Shown here in pieces: positions 23,730-37,900 of a DNA stretch of 64,000 nucleotides (position 1 is the stretch's first letter; each line of letters begins with the position of its first letter). The stretch is taken from contig NC_089280.1 of assembly GCF_963678975.1 (NCBI RefSeq), positions 16,900,780 to 16,964,779 on the forward strand. Direction: 5' to 3'. The DNA is from Dysidea avara (Eukaryota > Porifera > Demospongiae > Dictyoceratida > Dysideidae). Below the pieces are notes generated by a model that saw only the letters and a program-made list of their open reading frames with translations, was not told the DNA's origin and did no database searches. The position numbers and the translations under genes were made by a program.

Positions 23730-25679
23730 CTCTCTACTGACTAATGTTATTTGAGGACAACCACACAATTGATCAGTCGCCCACTATGTGATTGTATTAC
23801 TGATTACTGTCACCCACTAGTCCATTATTAATGGGATGCGACCAACGAATTCTATAATGGAATATACACACCTGTGGTGGCTCAGTATAGACATTTAGAC
23901 AGCAACCTACTGTTGACAGAATATGAAACTAACTATATTATCAAAACAGTTAATATACGTAGCTAGTAAGTAGGAGGACCAGACAATAGATTTATTTTTG
24001 ACCACGATAAGCTTGAGACATAGAAGATTCAAAAAGTTTATGAAACACAGTTCATTTGTTAGCAGTAATAATCCAGCTGTTTTGAAGATTGTGTGTAGTA
24101 CACAGAGCCACAAGTGGCACAGGTACACTTAATAATTAAAGTGATGTGTGGCAGAATTAAAATTGGATGTGTGCATGCTAGGATTAAATTTGGATGCAAG
24201 TCATTTGGGTATTGTTTCAGATCATTTCAAAAGTAGGTATGTCTTTCTTCAGATTGGTATTATAAACAAACTTAAAACACATTACAACATATGTCCTGGT
24301 TATTATACATTTTGTCCCTGGGTTAGACCACTAGCTAGCACTGCAGGGCTGGAAAGCTTGAATGTACCAGCTCACTTGAAGACACCAGAATCAAGGTCAT
24401 AAGTAGGTATACTCACAAGGCAGAAACTTCAACAAATTAAATTGATGCAATACTAGACAAGTCCTGTACCATCTAATGCCTTCCCTATAGAGTGATGCCA
24501 TCATCCAGTACTTAACTGGAAAAGTCGAAAACATGAGTATAGTTATTGTGCTATGTAAAAGGAGGACGTAACTACATGGACGTATATGAAGAAGTTTGCT
24601 ACATGGAACGGACATCATTGTGCTTAATAACGGAATACTGTTATTTTCACAAACTAACCTGCAGAACTAATTCACAATGCTTTTGTTTCATTGCAACACT
24701 AATGTAGTGAAAGTTAATGGGTGTTAAGACATCAAAATAGCTTCAGAGTGTATATCCGCCATTCAATGTGCCATAGAAAAAGTGATTTTCAACCTTAAAA
24801 AATGACGTACTTAAATTTCCTGATTTACCTTTGCTATAGCTCATTTTAATTGCTATTCACTGCTCTTTCCAAATCTGGTCCGGAATCTGAGGTATCTATC
24901 ACGTGTTGTGGGTTATTACACCTTTTATTACATACCCGTGAAACGCTCAATACAAAATGTATGGGGAAATTTGCTACACCAGGTCAATTTAGGCCATTTT
25001 GATGTGCCATAAATTGGACTCCTTCTGCATAGAGAGTTGCTCTACACGTATACACGTATCACACCCAGAAAGTTACTAAACAGACTTGAGATAGGCTGTA
25101 CACAAAAATTAATTTAATTTAAATGGTTTTTCAATCGAAATGTATTGGATATGCCTGTTCCAGCTGGCATTTTTGCTATGAACAAAAGTCCGCAAACTTC
25201 TTGACTCAAACATTTTGTAACATGAACATGATCTATGACTACTCATGCAGTGAGCTACTTTCATAAAATCTTAAGATTGTCATCCCGGCAGAGTTCTTAT
25301 ACCTAACTATGCAAGCTCTCTTTCTGTACACCATGTACATACAACCAGTGTTGAAATAGTAATCTGCTCACCCACTCTGTATTACATGCAGACCACCCAT
25401 AATCTAGAAACACATAACAGTCATGTGGCAAGAGGGGTCACATTAACCACACCAAATGACAGCTACTTAGCCTCAACATCATAGTGAAATTCGTTTGCAC
25501 TTAGTTTGCTAAAGCGCAGGATATCATATCAAATGTAGCTTCTCTTATGAATTGAATGATAGACACTTTATAGTGTATACATACTAAAGTGTAAGTTTCA
25601 ACAAGTACTGTATGACTTACTAATGGCTGGTGCTGAAAGTGCGACGTAGATACTAGGCTCAGTAGAATACCGGCGAATT

Positions 25680-25972
25680 TGATAAATGAATTAAACTCTA
25701 TTCGGTGGTACGTAGCTAATTACGTAGCTAATGGATCCCACTTCAGAGAAAACCACAGTTTTGTTTGCCCACGTATTTGGGGTCGTCAAGTGCACGTGCC
25801 ATGGCAGTGCTATTTTATAGCATGCATTTTCAAGCCATACAAAATACTGACGTGTGTAGAGCCTGCATTGTGAACGCCGAGAGTTTCTGTCATCACAGGT
25901 TGTAAATGTAGCTTATAGTAAGACGTTTATCACACTTTATCGTTACTTGCATTAGCTGCAACTGGTCACGAT
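25680..25972 (+). promoter_or_regulatory. Conserved 5' flank of unit 3 with a CACGTG E-box
   Basis: The shared GCCCACGTATTTG block is at 25767-25779. A perfect palindromic CACGTG lies at 25793-25798. At the matching place units 2 and 4 read CACATG. CACGTG is the classic site for class B bHLH-ZIP dimers, so autoregulation is possible but only inferred. Confidence 0.4.
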
Positions 25973-28900
25973 ACGAGCAATAGCCGAAGCAGTAGAGATG
26001 AAGGAAATTTGTTGCTCATTGTTGAAGCTGCAAACATTTTGGAAGGGAAGAGAACAAGACCCAATGAACCTGGTAAGAATAAGACTGTTACTGAAACATG
26101 TAATGAACCAACTGTCACAATAAACAATACAAATGAAGTAGACAAAGTGACCGGCTCATGAGCAGTTTTTATCACCCAGAACTGACAATAGAGTGTATTC
26201 TTGCCACTGGAGTGCTGATCAAGTTTAGTAGACCAAGAAGTTACTTGATGGCATGACTAAGTCAGTTCCAAAAAATCAGAGCCATGGGATTGTGGATTGT
26301 TTGTTGCCAGAATACCGGCTATGTAAACTCCCCATAATTAACTGCAATATTCTCATGAAGTTGATGCCATTTGGCCCTGCCACTCCGTATTGCAAGACTT
26401 TTTAAACCTGGTTTACTGAAATTGTTTTCGTAAAAGTGTGTGTGTCTATCTATCTATCTACCTATCTATGTTTGTCCGTACGCACCCACGTGAGCAAAAT
26501 CATTAAATGGTAAAGTAGCTTTTACGTGTAAGAAGTAAAAGCGAAATGAAGTCTTTATTAACTTATGCACTGGTGAACTTTGCTCTGAGGTTGTTTCTTT
26601 TCGGCGGTCTGAAATACGGGTGTGGCAACTCTCCTCAGACTTTGTGAATTACCTTCCCTTCAGGTTTTACAGACATTTAACAATTGAGAAACAACAGTGC
26701 AGGCCTTGTAGATTACCAGGAATAGCCTATCCCTTTGGTTGGTTGGAAAGGGGGCATATCCCCAATGTACGCGAACGAAAATGAAGAGCAGCTTTGAAGC
26801 TTTGTTGAGAGAACTTTTAGGAAAAAACACTGTAGTCAAACTATAAAACAGTTTAGAAGATACTTCTGTACGTAATATGTTGTTAAAAGCGGTTTGTTTA
26901 ACATGCGCTTCCTTAGCAGTGCATAGCAACATAATTGAAGAATTACAAAAATTTCATTAATTACAAAATCCAAGAATTACAATAAATTAATTCACAACAT
27001 GATAAATACATAGTAATACGTAGTTGGCTAATTCTGAGTTAGCTAGCTGCATGGCACCTGGTTTTAGAAGTAGCACAACATCAACTTGTTCTACAGTGGT
27101 GCATAGGGTCCGATTGCTTCATAAGACCAAACCACTATATTACAAATGTGATGGTACATGTATCTTAGACATTGTGCCTATAGGCTGGAAGCCATATTTA
27201 ATAGTTGGAGGTTATGCTGGTTGTATACAATATACTGATACATAGAAGTACTCTGACTAGACTACAATGACAGCATGGGGGGTTCTATTCTTTAAATAGT
27301 CCTGCATGCATGTGCACACAGCAAGACATGTAAATGTGTATGACTGTCCATAATTGGTTTAGCATAATATTATATGTCTCTGTACATGTTTTGACTCAAA
27401 TTTGTACAGCATAAGTCGCCAATTATTGACAGGTTATCGTCACGTACCAATATCACACTTGTAAGTATACAGACTACGGATTGAGTATAAGCTATCCAGT
27501 AACACTATGGGCTATTATACCCTCTAAACTTTCTTATAATCATTTTCATTCAGTAATTATTCACTATGCGGTTGGCTAACCATGAAGTTGCATAAAGATA
27601 ATTTTGTATTGGAAGTCAGTATAGTTTTTTTTGTGTCCAACCTGAATATCTCTCGAACGGCAGGTGTCATCTTCATAAATGGTTAAGTAGAGGTTGAATG
27701 CAGAGAAGATCTCAGATCCCAGGTATTGTGGCTCCTCTGGTGCGTGCCTAGACTGCATGTTGCTGGGGATCAAGTCACCACTGGGTCTGCATGGGTTTTT
27801 TTTCTGCATTCTTCAACGTTTTAGTTACATGTTTCTGACTCCCTGTATTCACAGGCTTTAGCCTTCTCACAGGTCCCTAGTGGGATAGCATTTATAAAAC
27901 TTCTATGAAACAGGGTTATTCAAGGACTGCATATCCCACACAAACTACTAACAAGGTACCGGTGAGGTATTACTCACAACTTCGCACAGTCTGTCAATAA
28001 TTGGTTATTTGCTGAATTACAGGGTGCCAATAATAGGTATCTCATGCCAATAATTAGTGCAAGCATAGGCTTTGTGACTTCACTTATAGCACAATGTTCA
28101 CTCATGTGAGGTAATTAAACTTTGGTGCGCTAAGAGACTAAGGACTGCTCTATTGAATAGGAAGTTCATATGTCATATGAATCATTTGACAAAATGATGT
28201 TGATAATTGGTGACTTGCGCTACAATCAGAACTACAGATCTGTATGTATTAGTCATGCACATGTATACAGTACCACTTTAATGTAACGTCGTCTCACAAG
28301 AGTGCAAGCGATTAAAAAACTAACTAATTAAAGGGCGTGACACCCATTTTGCTTGCGAGTATTCATCCTGTTTTATTTGGGATGAATATTCACGAGCAAA
28401 ATGAGTGCCATGTCCTTTAATTAGCAAATTTTTTAATTGCTTGCACTCTTGCAAGATGATGTTACATTTGAGTGGTACCGTATGGATAGCAGTGTTATGC
28501 TATATTCTACGTGTACGTAATTTTGTGTAATAGCTATTTGAACAATAGGTAAGTAGGGATGAAACAAATATTACAAATATTTGCCACTTGTTAAGGAGTT
28601 TGGTACTGTGGATAATACTACTTGAGTACATGTTAAGGTCACGTGATCCGGTGTTTATTAGCTTACATGATGCACTTGTCGATCATCAAAATGTGACACT
28701 ATTAGGGCTTGATTTGTGGAATTAATGCACTTTGATAGTCAGGAATCTTTACATGGGTACTTTAGTACAGAGTATGTATCATGTTGTTACTTGAAAAATT
28801 CATTAACTGTTCAATATAATAGAGTATAAAACAAGTTACATAGGTATGGCTAATATTCAAGAGTGCTCATCCGTTAGTGCTAGAGAGTACTTGAATGCTT

Positions 28901-31900
28901 AAAAATCCATGATCTTTTTAGCCTTATTAGTAAGGACATTTAAAAATGACATCTCTCAAAAGCACCCTCATTTGTATATGATACTACTATCTGAATTTAA
29001 AGGGGAGTAGTGTGCTTTTTTTCCCATAGTGTGCCAAGGTGTGCTTTATTTTCCACTATTTCCTTTGTATGGCAATAAGTACACTCTGTGTGAATGTGAC
29101 ACAATAGAGCACACTTTGTGTATGAACATGATTGTGTGTGAACATGACACAACCATAAACACAACCCACAGAGACACTGGAATACCACAATTACCCCTAC
29201 TAACAAAACTGTCAACAATGTTACCATAGAAATAAATTAACAAATAATAAATGGCCACCCATACAAATGCTTGTAATTTCAGTACAATAATAATAATACT
29301 GACTCAGTCTTAAATATTTAGCTAAACTGTCTATCATTGCAGGCCCAACGAATTCTGGCCAACCTTCAGGCTATATCCATGAACAACAATTAGATAACTG
29401 TGCAAACTGTGCATTACTCAAATAAGCTAGCCTCCCTCAGTCATTTTCCTGTAACAGTGAATTCCAGAATGCAAATTGTGTGATAATCAGCAGTGACCAC
29501 TACAAATTAATTTTCTGCCCTTCTGCTGGTTGTAAGTCGTCACCTATTAGTTTTCTTACTATCACTGTGGCATTCCAGGATGTGATAAACTGTATTTTCG
29601 CTGACTTCTTGATTATAACCTCATAAACCATTAAAAACATCACATATGCTCTTGCACTACAAACAAATATAGCACTTGGGTGCAGTCTCAAGCTAAATGC
29701 AATGCCACGTGCTATACATTTGTCTCTCAACCACACTCTCATGCTATATTTTTCATATTGCATTCACACTGCAGCGCTTTAACTAGTATTGTTTGTATAC
29801 ACAGCTAAAAGGTGCAGGTAGCAGACAAGATGGGTGGGGCAGTATGAGGTTTTGTAGCTAGTTGTGGTTGAAACTGAAACTACTACACGCAATCTAGCGT
29901 GTCATATCAGTAAACATTAACTAATACCACTGAAGTTAGTGATTATGAGCAATATCTGAAATGACGAATTCTGTCGTAACGTGATATCACAATTGGAAAA
30001 TGGTTGTATTAGTGTGGACAATTATTGCTCACAGTTGGAACCAAGACATAATAAAGGTAACAGGTAGTAAACAAATTTAAGCATATTTTGGCGATACAAA
30101 TGGGCTCATTGCATGGGCAAAAGCAAACCAATTTTTTTAATGCTTGCATAAATATGCACATCTGTATTTATATGTCTCACCTTTACGCTTGTTTGATTAT
30201 AAGCGTTATCATAGCAGAACACTATCTTGTCTAATATCTCCCCATACAAAGTTCCCACACTATAGCAGCCATTTTGTTTTGTGACATCAAGAAACATAAC
30301 TGAAATGTCAATAAACGTCATTGCAGATATCACTCATGATGGGCATCTTGTACAGGGACATGTGAGAAAATTTTAATTATTGAGTTGCAGCTTTTATGAC
30401 ATCACAACTTAATTTAATTATATTATACATACACCTCTGAGAAAAGATAGAGGTCACATCAGGGCAGTTAGAAAGTGCTGATATGGTTGGATATGGATAT
30501 GGATGTTTTCAAAATATGTTTTTACATTTGTATAACAGTTAATTTCTATACCCATGTTGTCTTGACTTCCAGACCAAGATATCATCATTGCATAGCACTG
30601 GTATATTTATACATAAGTGCATGTGCAGAGAGTAGGCAATATAGAAGACTACAAATCCTTAGGGCTTTTAGTATAAGCACCCCTTGCCCAGGGTTGGGTT
30701 TCAACCTGGCTTGGGTAAGAATCTGACTAAACACTAAACACCATCAACTGAACCCCTAGAATTCATATAATCCTGCATTAGATTTCTAGAGTACGTGTAC
30801 AACAGTATAGTCTTATGTAGCATATACATGCCACCTTCCAGACTTGTTTACAAATAGACAAGAACTATGATGATGTCTGGGTCTGTAAGTTGAGACTACA
30901 GTAGTACAAAAAAATGTAGGTATGTTGTACGATATGCAAATTTTTAAAAAAAATTACCTGTGTCTGCGTCCATGTCTAAGACCATGTCTGCCTTTTCTAA
31001 CTACCCGTCTCATCATGAAGGATACTGTTTAGACCCTATGGTTCTAGTGTCAAAGAAATTGCCATGACCACATTCTGTAAAATAACTGACTTTACAAAAT
31101 CAGTATGTCAGAAGTGATGCAAGATTGTGACCAATAGATACTCTGTGGTGTGAGATATTTGTCTATTAATATGTCCCAACCCACAGAAGGCCTGTCAGTA
31201 ATGATACTGAAGTAGTACAGCTATATGATTTCTCTATAGCTACTGAAGATTCCATCCACCAACAGTTCAATTATGCTGCAGCATAGCTGTATATTGTCAA
31301 CAAATTTAAAGCCTTTACGTGGAATTTAACATTTCTTTAGTGCAATTTCATACAAATGGTGTATTGTATTTGTATGTACCTTTGTGTTTTATGGTGGTGG
31401 TTTACTCAGTCCTCGAATGGTGGTGGCTGTCTTAGAATCAAAGAATCTCATTTACCATAAAAACAATGTATACAGCCACGTAAATGATTTCTTTAAATAA
31501 CTTCCCCATCTATCAAGACCTATCAAGATGAAGATGTAATCTTTAATATATTTTACATACCATGATACCATTACAGTGATTGTTTTCTATGTACTGAGAT
31601 GCCAAAAGTGCTTGAATGTTTTTGGATGGTTAAAAAATGGTAGATCATAAATTTGTGATGGTGACAGAAATTTCAGTATTGATAGCTGCAACACCATTTT
31701 GGTGACAATAATATGACAGCTTCATGATGAATCAAAAGTAAGTTGACAGAGGACAAGAAAGGGAGGGTAAGCAAAGCCATTTGTGACTTGCTGAATCTCT
31801 CATTGTTTACTTCCTACCCGTGGTATGTATCAGTTTCCAATGGTGTTTATTACATTGTCTGTTGTGTAATAGTTAGACACTTGTAATAGGTGTCTTTTAA

Positions 31901-34900
31901 GAATTTAAAAACCTGAGGTGACATCAATAATTACAAAGGCACAGCCGAGGTAATTATTGACGTCACCAATGATTTTAAAATCCTCAAAGACATATATTAC
32001 AAGTGTCGAAAGTATTTTAGACAAGGGCATACAAGCTGTTAGTTAGTAGTAGAGAGTTTGTGTCGTAAACGCCTCAGCAAGCCACTGTGCCAAAGATTTG
32101 AGAAGTCACAGCAAGCTGTGGAGCATGATAACAGTTTGTAAACTCTGTATTTGAGGCTTGACAATATATGTATGAGAATGGCAGCGAATGTAAAGAGCCA
32201 ATGCCAGCATGGCTGTTTAGGTCTATAGAGTGATGTACATTATGGCAGATGCTATAAAGGAATTTACCGTCTTCTTTAAGTATTAGCCAGTTATGGTGAT
32301 GGTTTAATCACATTTGAATAGCTACAGAAAACAGACACAAAAGATTACTTGCTTGCAATTGTTTTTTGTGACAAGCACATCACTTTGCTTGGTGTTTATT
32401 GATGTGTTATTGTCTACAAGGGGCTAATTGCATTATTGCAGGTCTCAATATGGTTGTAAACAAATGTTTTACTGGACCAGATGTCTCACCAATAAGACAC
32501 CTGCTATCAGGTTTCTTCATAAATAAGAGGCCTCCATACCTCTACTTAAGATATAGTTAAACACCAAATACCAGCATCTAAATGCTGAGTAGGAGGTGAT
32601 AGAATGACACAACATAGAGCCAAGGTTTCTATTGCATCATTCTAGCACGTCCTACAAAGCATATTATACCTTGAAGTTGCTGGTATTGGTGTCCAATTGT
32701 CTTAGAAAATAGTCAACCAGCACAGTGAAAAGGACATTGTAGCTATGCTTTGTGCCACTGAAGAGTTTATGAAAGGCTGCATGGTAAACTTCGCTTGAAA
32801 TAACCTGCCTTTTGAAGAGCCAGTGTGGTAGACTGGTGATACACGCTGCTTACTGTGGTATCAACAAGTGTTGCATCAGTTTGAGCAAGAGAAATACATC
32901 AAAAGTACACCTAAAGTAAATTTTGTTGGTGTAGCTACCAGTCGAGTATCCTCACAACTACCCAGTTGAAATTTTTTAACTACCACAAGCAAGACTCAAT
33001 GGATTGCTTCACTGGCCCTGCTCGTGTAGAAATGAAAGTGGAGTCGCATAGTTATAGCTAGTAACATTATATTGCCACTTATCACGTCACTGCAATGCAA
33101 CCCATTTTCTAGGATAGTAAGACACCAATACCTGCCTTCGCACTGCAGTTAATTCACCGGTATAGGGTGATCAGTGAAGACCACTAGTTAGCTACTAGGT
33201 TGGTTGTGCTATTGTTGACAATATTTCAGCAATTAATAATAAATTCTTGTGGGCACAGTGATGACTAATTAACTGGTGTGGTTAACCACGAGTCTCTTAG
33301 TACTCTGTTGGAGTCTCTTCGTAAATAATTTATTAAACTTCAAAGCATTGCTCACATACCATTTTCTTAAAAGTTTCTCATTTTATTCACTGGAAAACTT
33401 TAGAACTAAACTAATTGGCCTGCCAAATAGTAATTAGTTCTGATATACTGACTTGAAGTATGATTATTGTTATTAGAACACATGCTAATGAGGAAGTACT
33501 GATACCTATAGCATTACATGTGGTTTGTTCTTTGTAGGTAATAACTTATTGAATGGTTGTAATGGCTTGAATCTGTTAAAAGGCAATAAGAAAAGAAAAT
33601 TACATAAAGCCCAAGCTCCCACTACTGTTAACTCATTGGAAGTGGATGCTTATGCTGTGGATATTAAGAGAGTAGAAAACCCATTTGTTAAAGATGATGG
33701 AGATTCAGATGATGATAATGATGTGTCTGGTCACCTTCCTGAACTTAAGTTTCACAGTACTGAATCTGTTTCCTATTCTAAAATGGTACATAATGCCAAA
33801 GAAAACAAAAGGTAGATGTAATTTGTGGTTATACGCTAAATGTGATTAAGTTGTTATACTATTAGACGAAGGAATTTAAAACAAGCACAGCTGGCACTTC
33901 ACCAGGAGCTCCAACCCTACACACACAAAAAGCCAATTCTAAGAACTATCCTGTGTACTGCAATAGAGGAGATAAAGGTTAGACCACAACACAGAATAGG
34001 CATTTGCGAATTACAGTGATCTGGTGTTTTTATAGCCACACAGTAGTTAACTGTTGTGATCTTACAAGTACAAGGAATGGAATCATAGAAATAGAAAAAT
34101 AGTGAAGCAAGGGAGGTCACCTACACCTGAAGATATACATAGTCTATATATAGCCATGGCTAAATTAGTTGTTGAAATATCTCCACTAGTATATTTGCAG
34201 GTGTAGGTGACCTCCCTTGTATCACTACCCTTTATTTCTATAGTCCCTAATCAGACTTAAAATTCCTAATTTTTCCTTGTACTTGTTTGTTTACTTTTTT
34301 GTAATATAATTATCACTGGTGAACCCAATGAAAATAGAAAGAATGATGCCAGACATAATCATAAAATTAGTTTCTGAACGCACTCCCCAACCATGAAAAG
34401 TTAGGTAGCCATTATGCTTTGTTCCATATATTATAAACAAAGAACAGTAAAAGCACCTCTGCAACCCAATCACAATCGAAAGTAGGATAATTACCATTAT
34501 AAACATGATAGTCATCCACAGGGAAGCCATTTTATGCTACTGCAAATCGACACCTGGCACTGCCAGTGAAAAGAAATATGACACAAAGGAGGACAAGGCA
34601 AGTCCATGATACATGCATTGTACGTACTGTGTTATGCCAAAAGGCACCTGTCGGGTTGAGGCGATGTCTTAACAGTGAAAATTCAAGCCGGTAGCTGTAG
34701 CCATCATTTAGTTATGTTTGTCCAAAGGCATATCAGTTAGCCGATCAGTCAGTCAGTCAGTCAGTCAGTCAGTCAGTCAGTCAGTCAGTCAGTCAGTCAG
34801 TCAGCAGAAAATTCCACTAAATAAACACATTGATGCTGTGCTACCTCTAAAAACCTGGCACTCAGTTAAAATAACACACAGCATGATTTTGTAATAATAC

Positions 34901-37900
34901 AATGCAAATTACTTGGTATATTAGAACTGCACGTATTTTCATAACCCACGTATTATTTCATAATTCATCAATTGTGTTGCTATGCATTGCTAAGGAACCA
35001 TAACTTGAACAAACCACTTTAACCGCTGAAGTATCTTCTCAACCGTTTTATAGTTTTTCTGTCATGCTTTCATATGCATATTCTATAGACAAAGGTTCAT
35101 GGCTGCTTTCAATTTTTGTTGTGTATAATGGGGGCATGCCCCTTTCAACTCGAAAGAAAGGATACGCCATCCCTGGTACCTGCTACATTGTTTTTCTGTC
35201 ATTGCACTCCTGTTAGAGCAACATAGGCAAGCCCCACTATGCATTTTCACATGGTTTCAGTAACCAGCCACACACTCTCCAAGTAAATATGATAAAAGCA
35301 GAAATTAACCTTCAATACAGCTTTCATTTGTGAAATGAAGGTTTATTTTCTGTAACTCAAAATTTGTTTGCTTACATGGGTGTGAACAGAGGCGTAGCTA
35401 AGGGGGGGCAAGGGGGGGCATCTGCCCCCCCATCACTAAATGATTTTTTTTTAAACCTTCGTCACAAGTTTACCAGTATTAAACTGACACGCAAATGACT
35501 GTAAATTATGTACACTACTACGCGGTATCACCAGGGGTTACTAGTGAATGCGCACACACAACATTCAACTCGCTCGTCGGTGGATCCATCAAACGAAAAT
35601 ATTAGAGACATACTTCTATATTTAGCCTAGATTACTCGCGTGATAGAACATTTTTGAATCTAAAAAGAGTGACCCGCTTCTCCGCGGGAGGAGTCACAAC
35701 TCACAAGTGACAAATGAGACCAATTGACGCTACGAACCTACTGCCTACGAGATGATAAAGTGTTAGCTAAATAAATGTACCAAGTTTATTTTATCGAGTC
35801 GATCACACTGGATCTTTGTACGTACGGCAGTGCAGTCTGTTTTTACTTCGTCAGTCAGTCAGTAAGGTGGATCAGTCAAGCTTACAAGTTCTGCTAGCAA
35901 GACAGGTGGGATTTCGTGCAATACATGGCATTTGAATTTCGCCGAGTGAAGTGAGTGAATACGTCATCCTGTCAGCAGTGTGCTAGGACTGCAGCACAGG
36001 CTGTGGCTAACGTAAAGTAACCTGTATTTGCACTAAAGTATTAGCTCTACGGGACTGTGGATGAATTTGTTGGAGTACAGTTGTGGCACGTGCGATGATG
36101 CTCGACGAATATAGCTACCTTGATTGGAAGCAGTCAGTACTGAAATAGTTACGTAGCTAGTTATTTAAGCTGTAATAATACAACACCGTATGTTGGCTAG
36201 CCCACCATTGGGTCATTAGCCTTTTTTGCACTCATGAATGATTTTGAGTGTTTCGTGGGGGCATGCCTGCCCCTCCATCACCTTCTGGCTAGCTACGCCC
36301 CTGGGTGTGAACAGACACACAAACATGCAGACACACGGTTTTCCCAAGTCAATTTCAGGAAACCAGGCGTGTTCCCACACCTGACCTTTGGTCGGCTGTG
36401 GGTGCACACCTAATTTAAGAAAATGTTGGATTGCACTGAAGACGCTTTTGGGCTTTATTCAAGGTGTTATGAAGGTATTGTGAGACTGGCTTCTAGTCAG
36501 TATTTTTTTGTGAAAAAGTACAAACCTCTGTGAACCCTAATGTAACAAGATATGACATACACATTTGTTATTGTAATTGACTTCCTTACATGGTAGAGTA
36601 CACTGTAATTAAATCTCACATATGATCAAGATTTTCTGGATCACTATCACTTTTGTCTAGGTAATAATAATGACAGGGTACACAAATGGCTAAGTGCCTG
36701 TACAAGGTGGTCCCCAGCAATACAAAACTAAAAACACACACAAGGTGCAGGTCAAGTAAGTTTATCCATATCAGAAAAATCGGTCACTTTCTGACTTCCA
36801 TGTCATCAACTCTGGATCACATCCATTGAGTCAGTAGGTCATCCAGATTAGCAATCATACCTGGTTTGAATGCACTAGTGCAAAACACAGTTCAGAGAGG
36901 TAACTTTGAGAAGCAATAAGCCCAGAAACAACATTCTGTAGGAAGCAATGCCAGGTGAACACCTGTTACCATTGTTTGTTGTCATACTAGTTGCTGTCTC
37001 ACAATTTGAACTTGCTGTCATGTATCTATGGTGAAAATTGTTAGCCATAGGCAGCAATTAATTTTGTCATTTGATGTTCCATTATGCCATTCATGTACTA
37101 CAATGTGTATAGAACTGATGAATGAGTACTAGCATGTATGGTATCCATTATACTTCATTGTCAGCTATGTTCAACCCATTACACAGCATTACGAATCAAC
37201 AACTGTTCGAAAAGCACCTCTGCAATCAAAATAGCCACTATGAAAAATACGGACAATTTCTGTTTCGTAGGGAAGCCATCACGTGCTACCACCAAATCAA
37301 CACTTTGCTGTCAGCAAAGATGAATGGGACACAAAGGAGGACACTGGTAAGTCCATGAAGAATGCATTGTACATACTGTGGTATGCCAAAAGGCACCTCT
37401 CGGGCTGAAGCGACGTCGAACAGTGAAAAAATCAAGCCCATAGCCTTAGCCATTATCAAGTTACGCTTGTCTGAAGGCATCAGTCAGTCAGGCAATCAGT
37501 CAGTAGAAAATTCCGTTAAATAATATTTTTTTAAATTCCGTAGCAACTTGTTGAAGACGTTTCGGGTCAATCTGAAAGCTTGTTTGGGCTTAGTTTTACC
37601 TAACCAATACTGCCTCATCGTCGTCTGGGAAAATTGAGGCTGATTTTTGGGTGATGTTATTTCGTGGGCAACACCTACTCCTTTGTGGTCCCTACTATAC
37701 AGAACTATTGTACTGTATGATTCTGCCCATCCTCCACACTAAATTCTATGCTAAGATGTTCTGTTTTATAAGCCTATCTCCTCAGCATATTTCATAGATT
37801 CAAGCTTAAAATGAAGTCTGTAAAACATTTTTCACTTCATCGTTCATGGAATTGTGACCTCACTAGGTATTTATTTGAGACCTGGTGTTTATTCGAAACC

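Larger units (their letters stand above)
13772..25608 (+). repeat. Tandem unit 2 of the bHLH-ZIP array
   Basis: One repeat period: promoter-proximal block, exon A, long intron 1, exons B and C, then spacer. Collinear stretches are shared with the other units both inside introns (17083, 29830 and 44574 carry the same GCAGACAARATGGGTGGGG text) and in the spacers. Spacing between exon A starts is 11763 bp (units 2-3) and 15952 bp (units 3-4); the difference comes from private insertions and from the C-to-F deletion. Unit 1 covers 1 to about 13771, unit 3 about 25609-41440, and unit 4 from about 41441 to the window end. Confidence 0.75.
22041..25608. other. Spacer between units 2 and 3
   Basis: Collinear with 9260-13770 and 38949-41440. 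Contains a small inversion (about 22555-22645), a pogo-like MITE and a hAT-like MITE. No gene supported; 24720-25320 is unfamiliar unique-looking sequence. Confidence 0.5.
26073..33537. other. Intron 1 of unit 3
   Basis: Non-coding. Holds MITEs at 28271 and 31876, the 26700-26935 repeat and text homologous to units 2 and 4 (29810-30440). About 32030-33350 contains a weak inverted repeat (about 32555-32695) and otherwise nothing I can name. The 77-codon minus frame at 27576-27809 is unrecognised. Confidence 0.45.
34255..36545 (+). repeat. R1 repeat copy, interrupted by later insertions
   Basis: R1 text from 34255 to about 34820 resumes at about 36413, where the GGTATTGTGAGACTGGCTTC end appears. 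The gap holds another repeat (about 34890-35160, related in inverse orientation to 26700-26935) and the hAT-like element at 35387-36303. Confidence 0.6.

Noticed and set aside
24148-24402. 84-codon frame
   Set aside because: No family resemblance and not conserved in the matching spacer of unit 3.
34745-34804. CRISPR-like array
   Set aside because: A 4-bp microsatellite without spacers.
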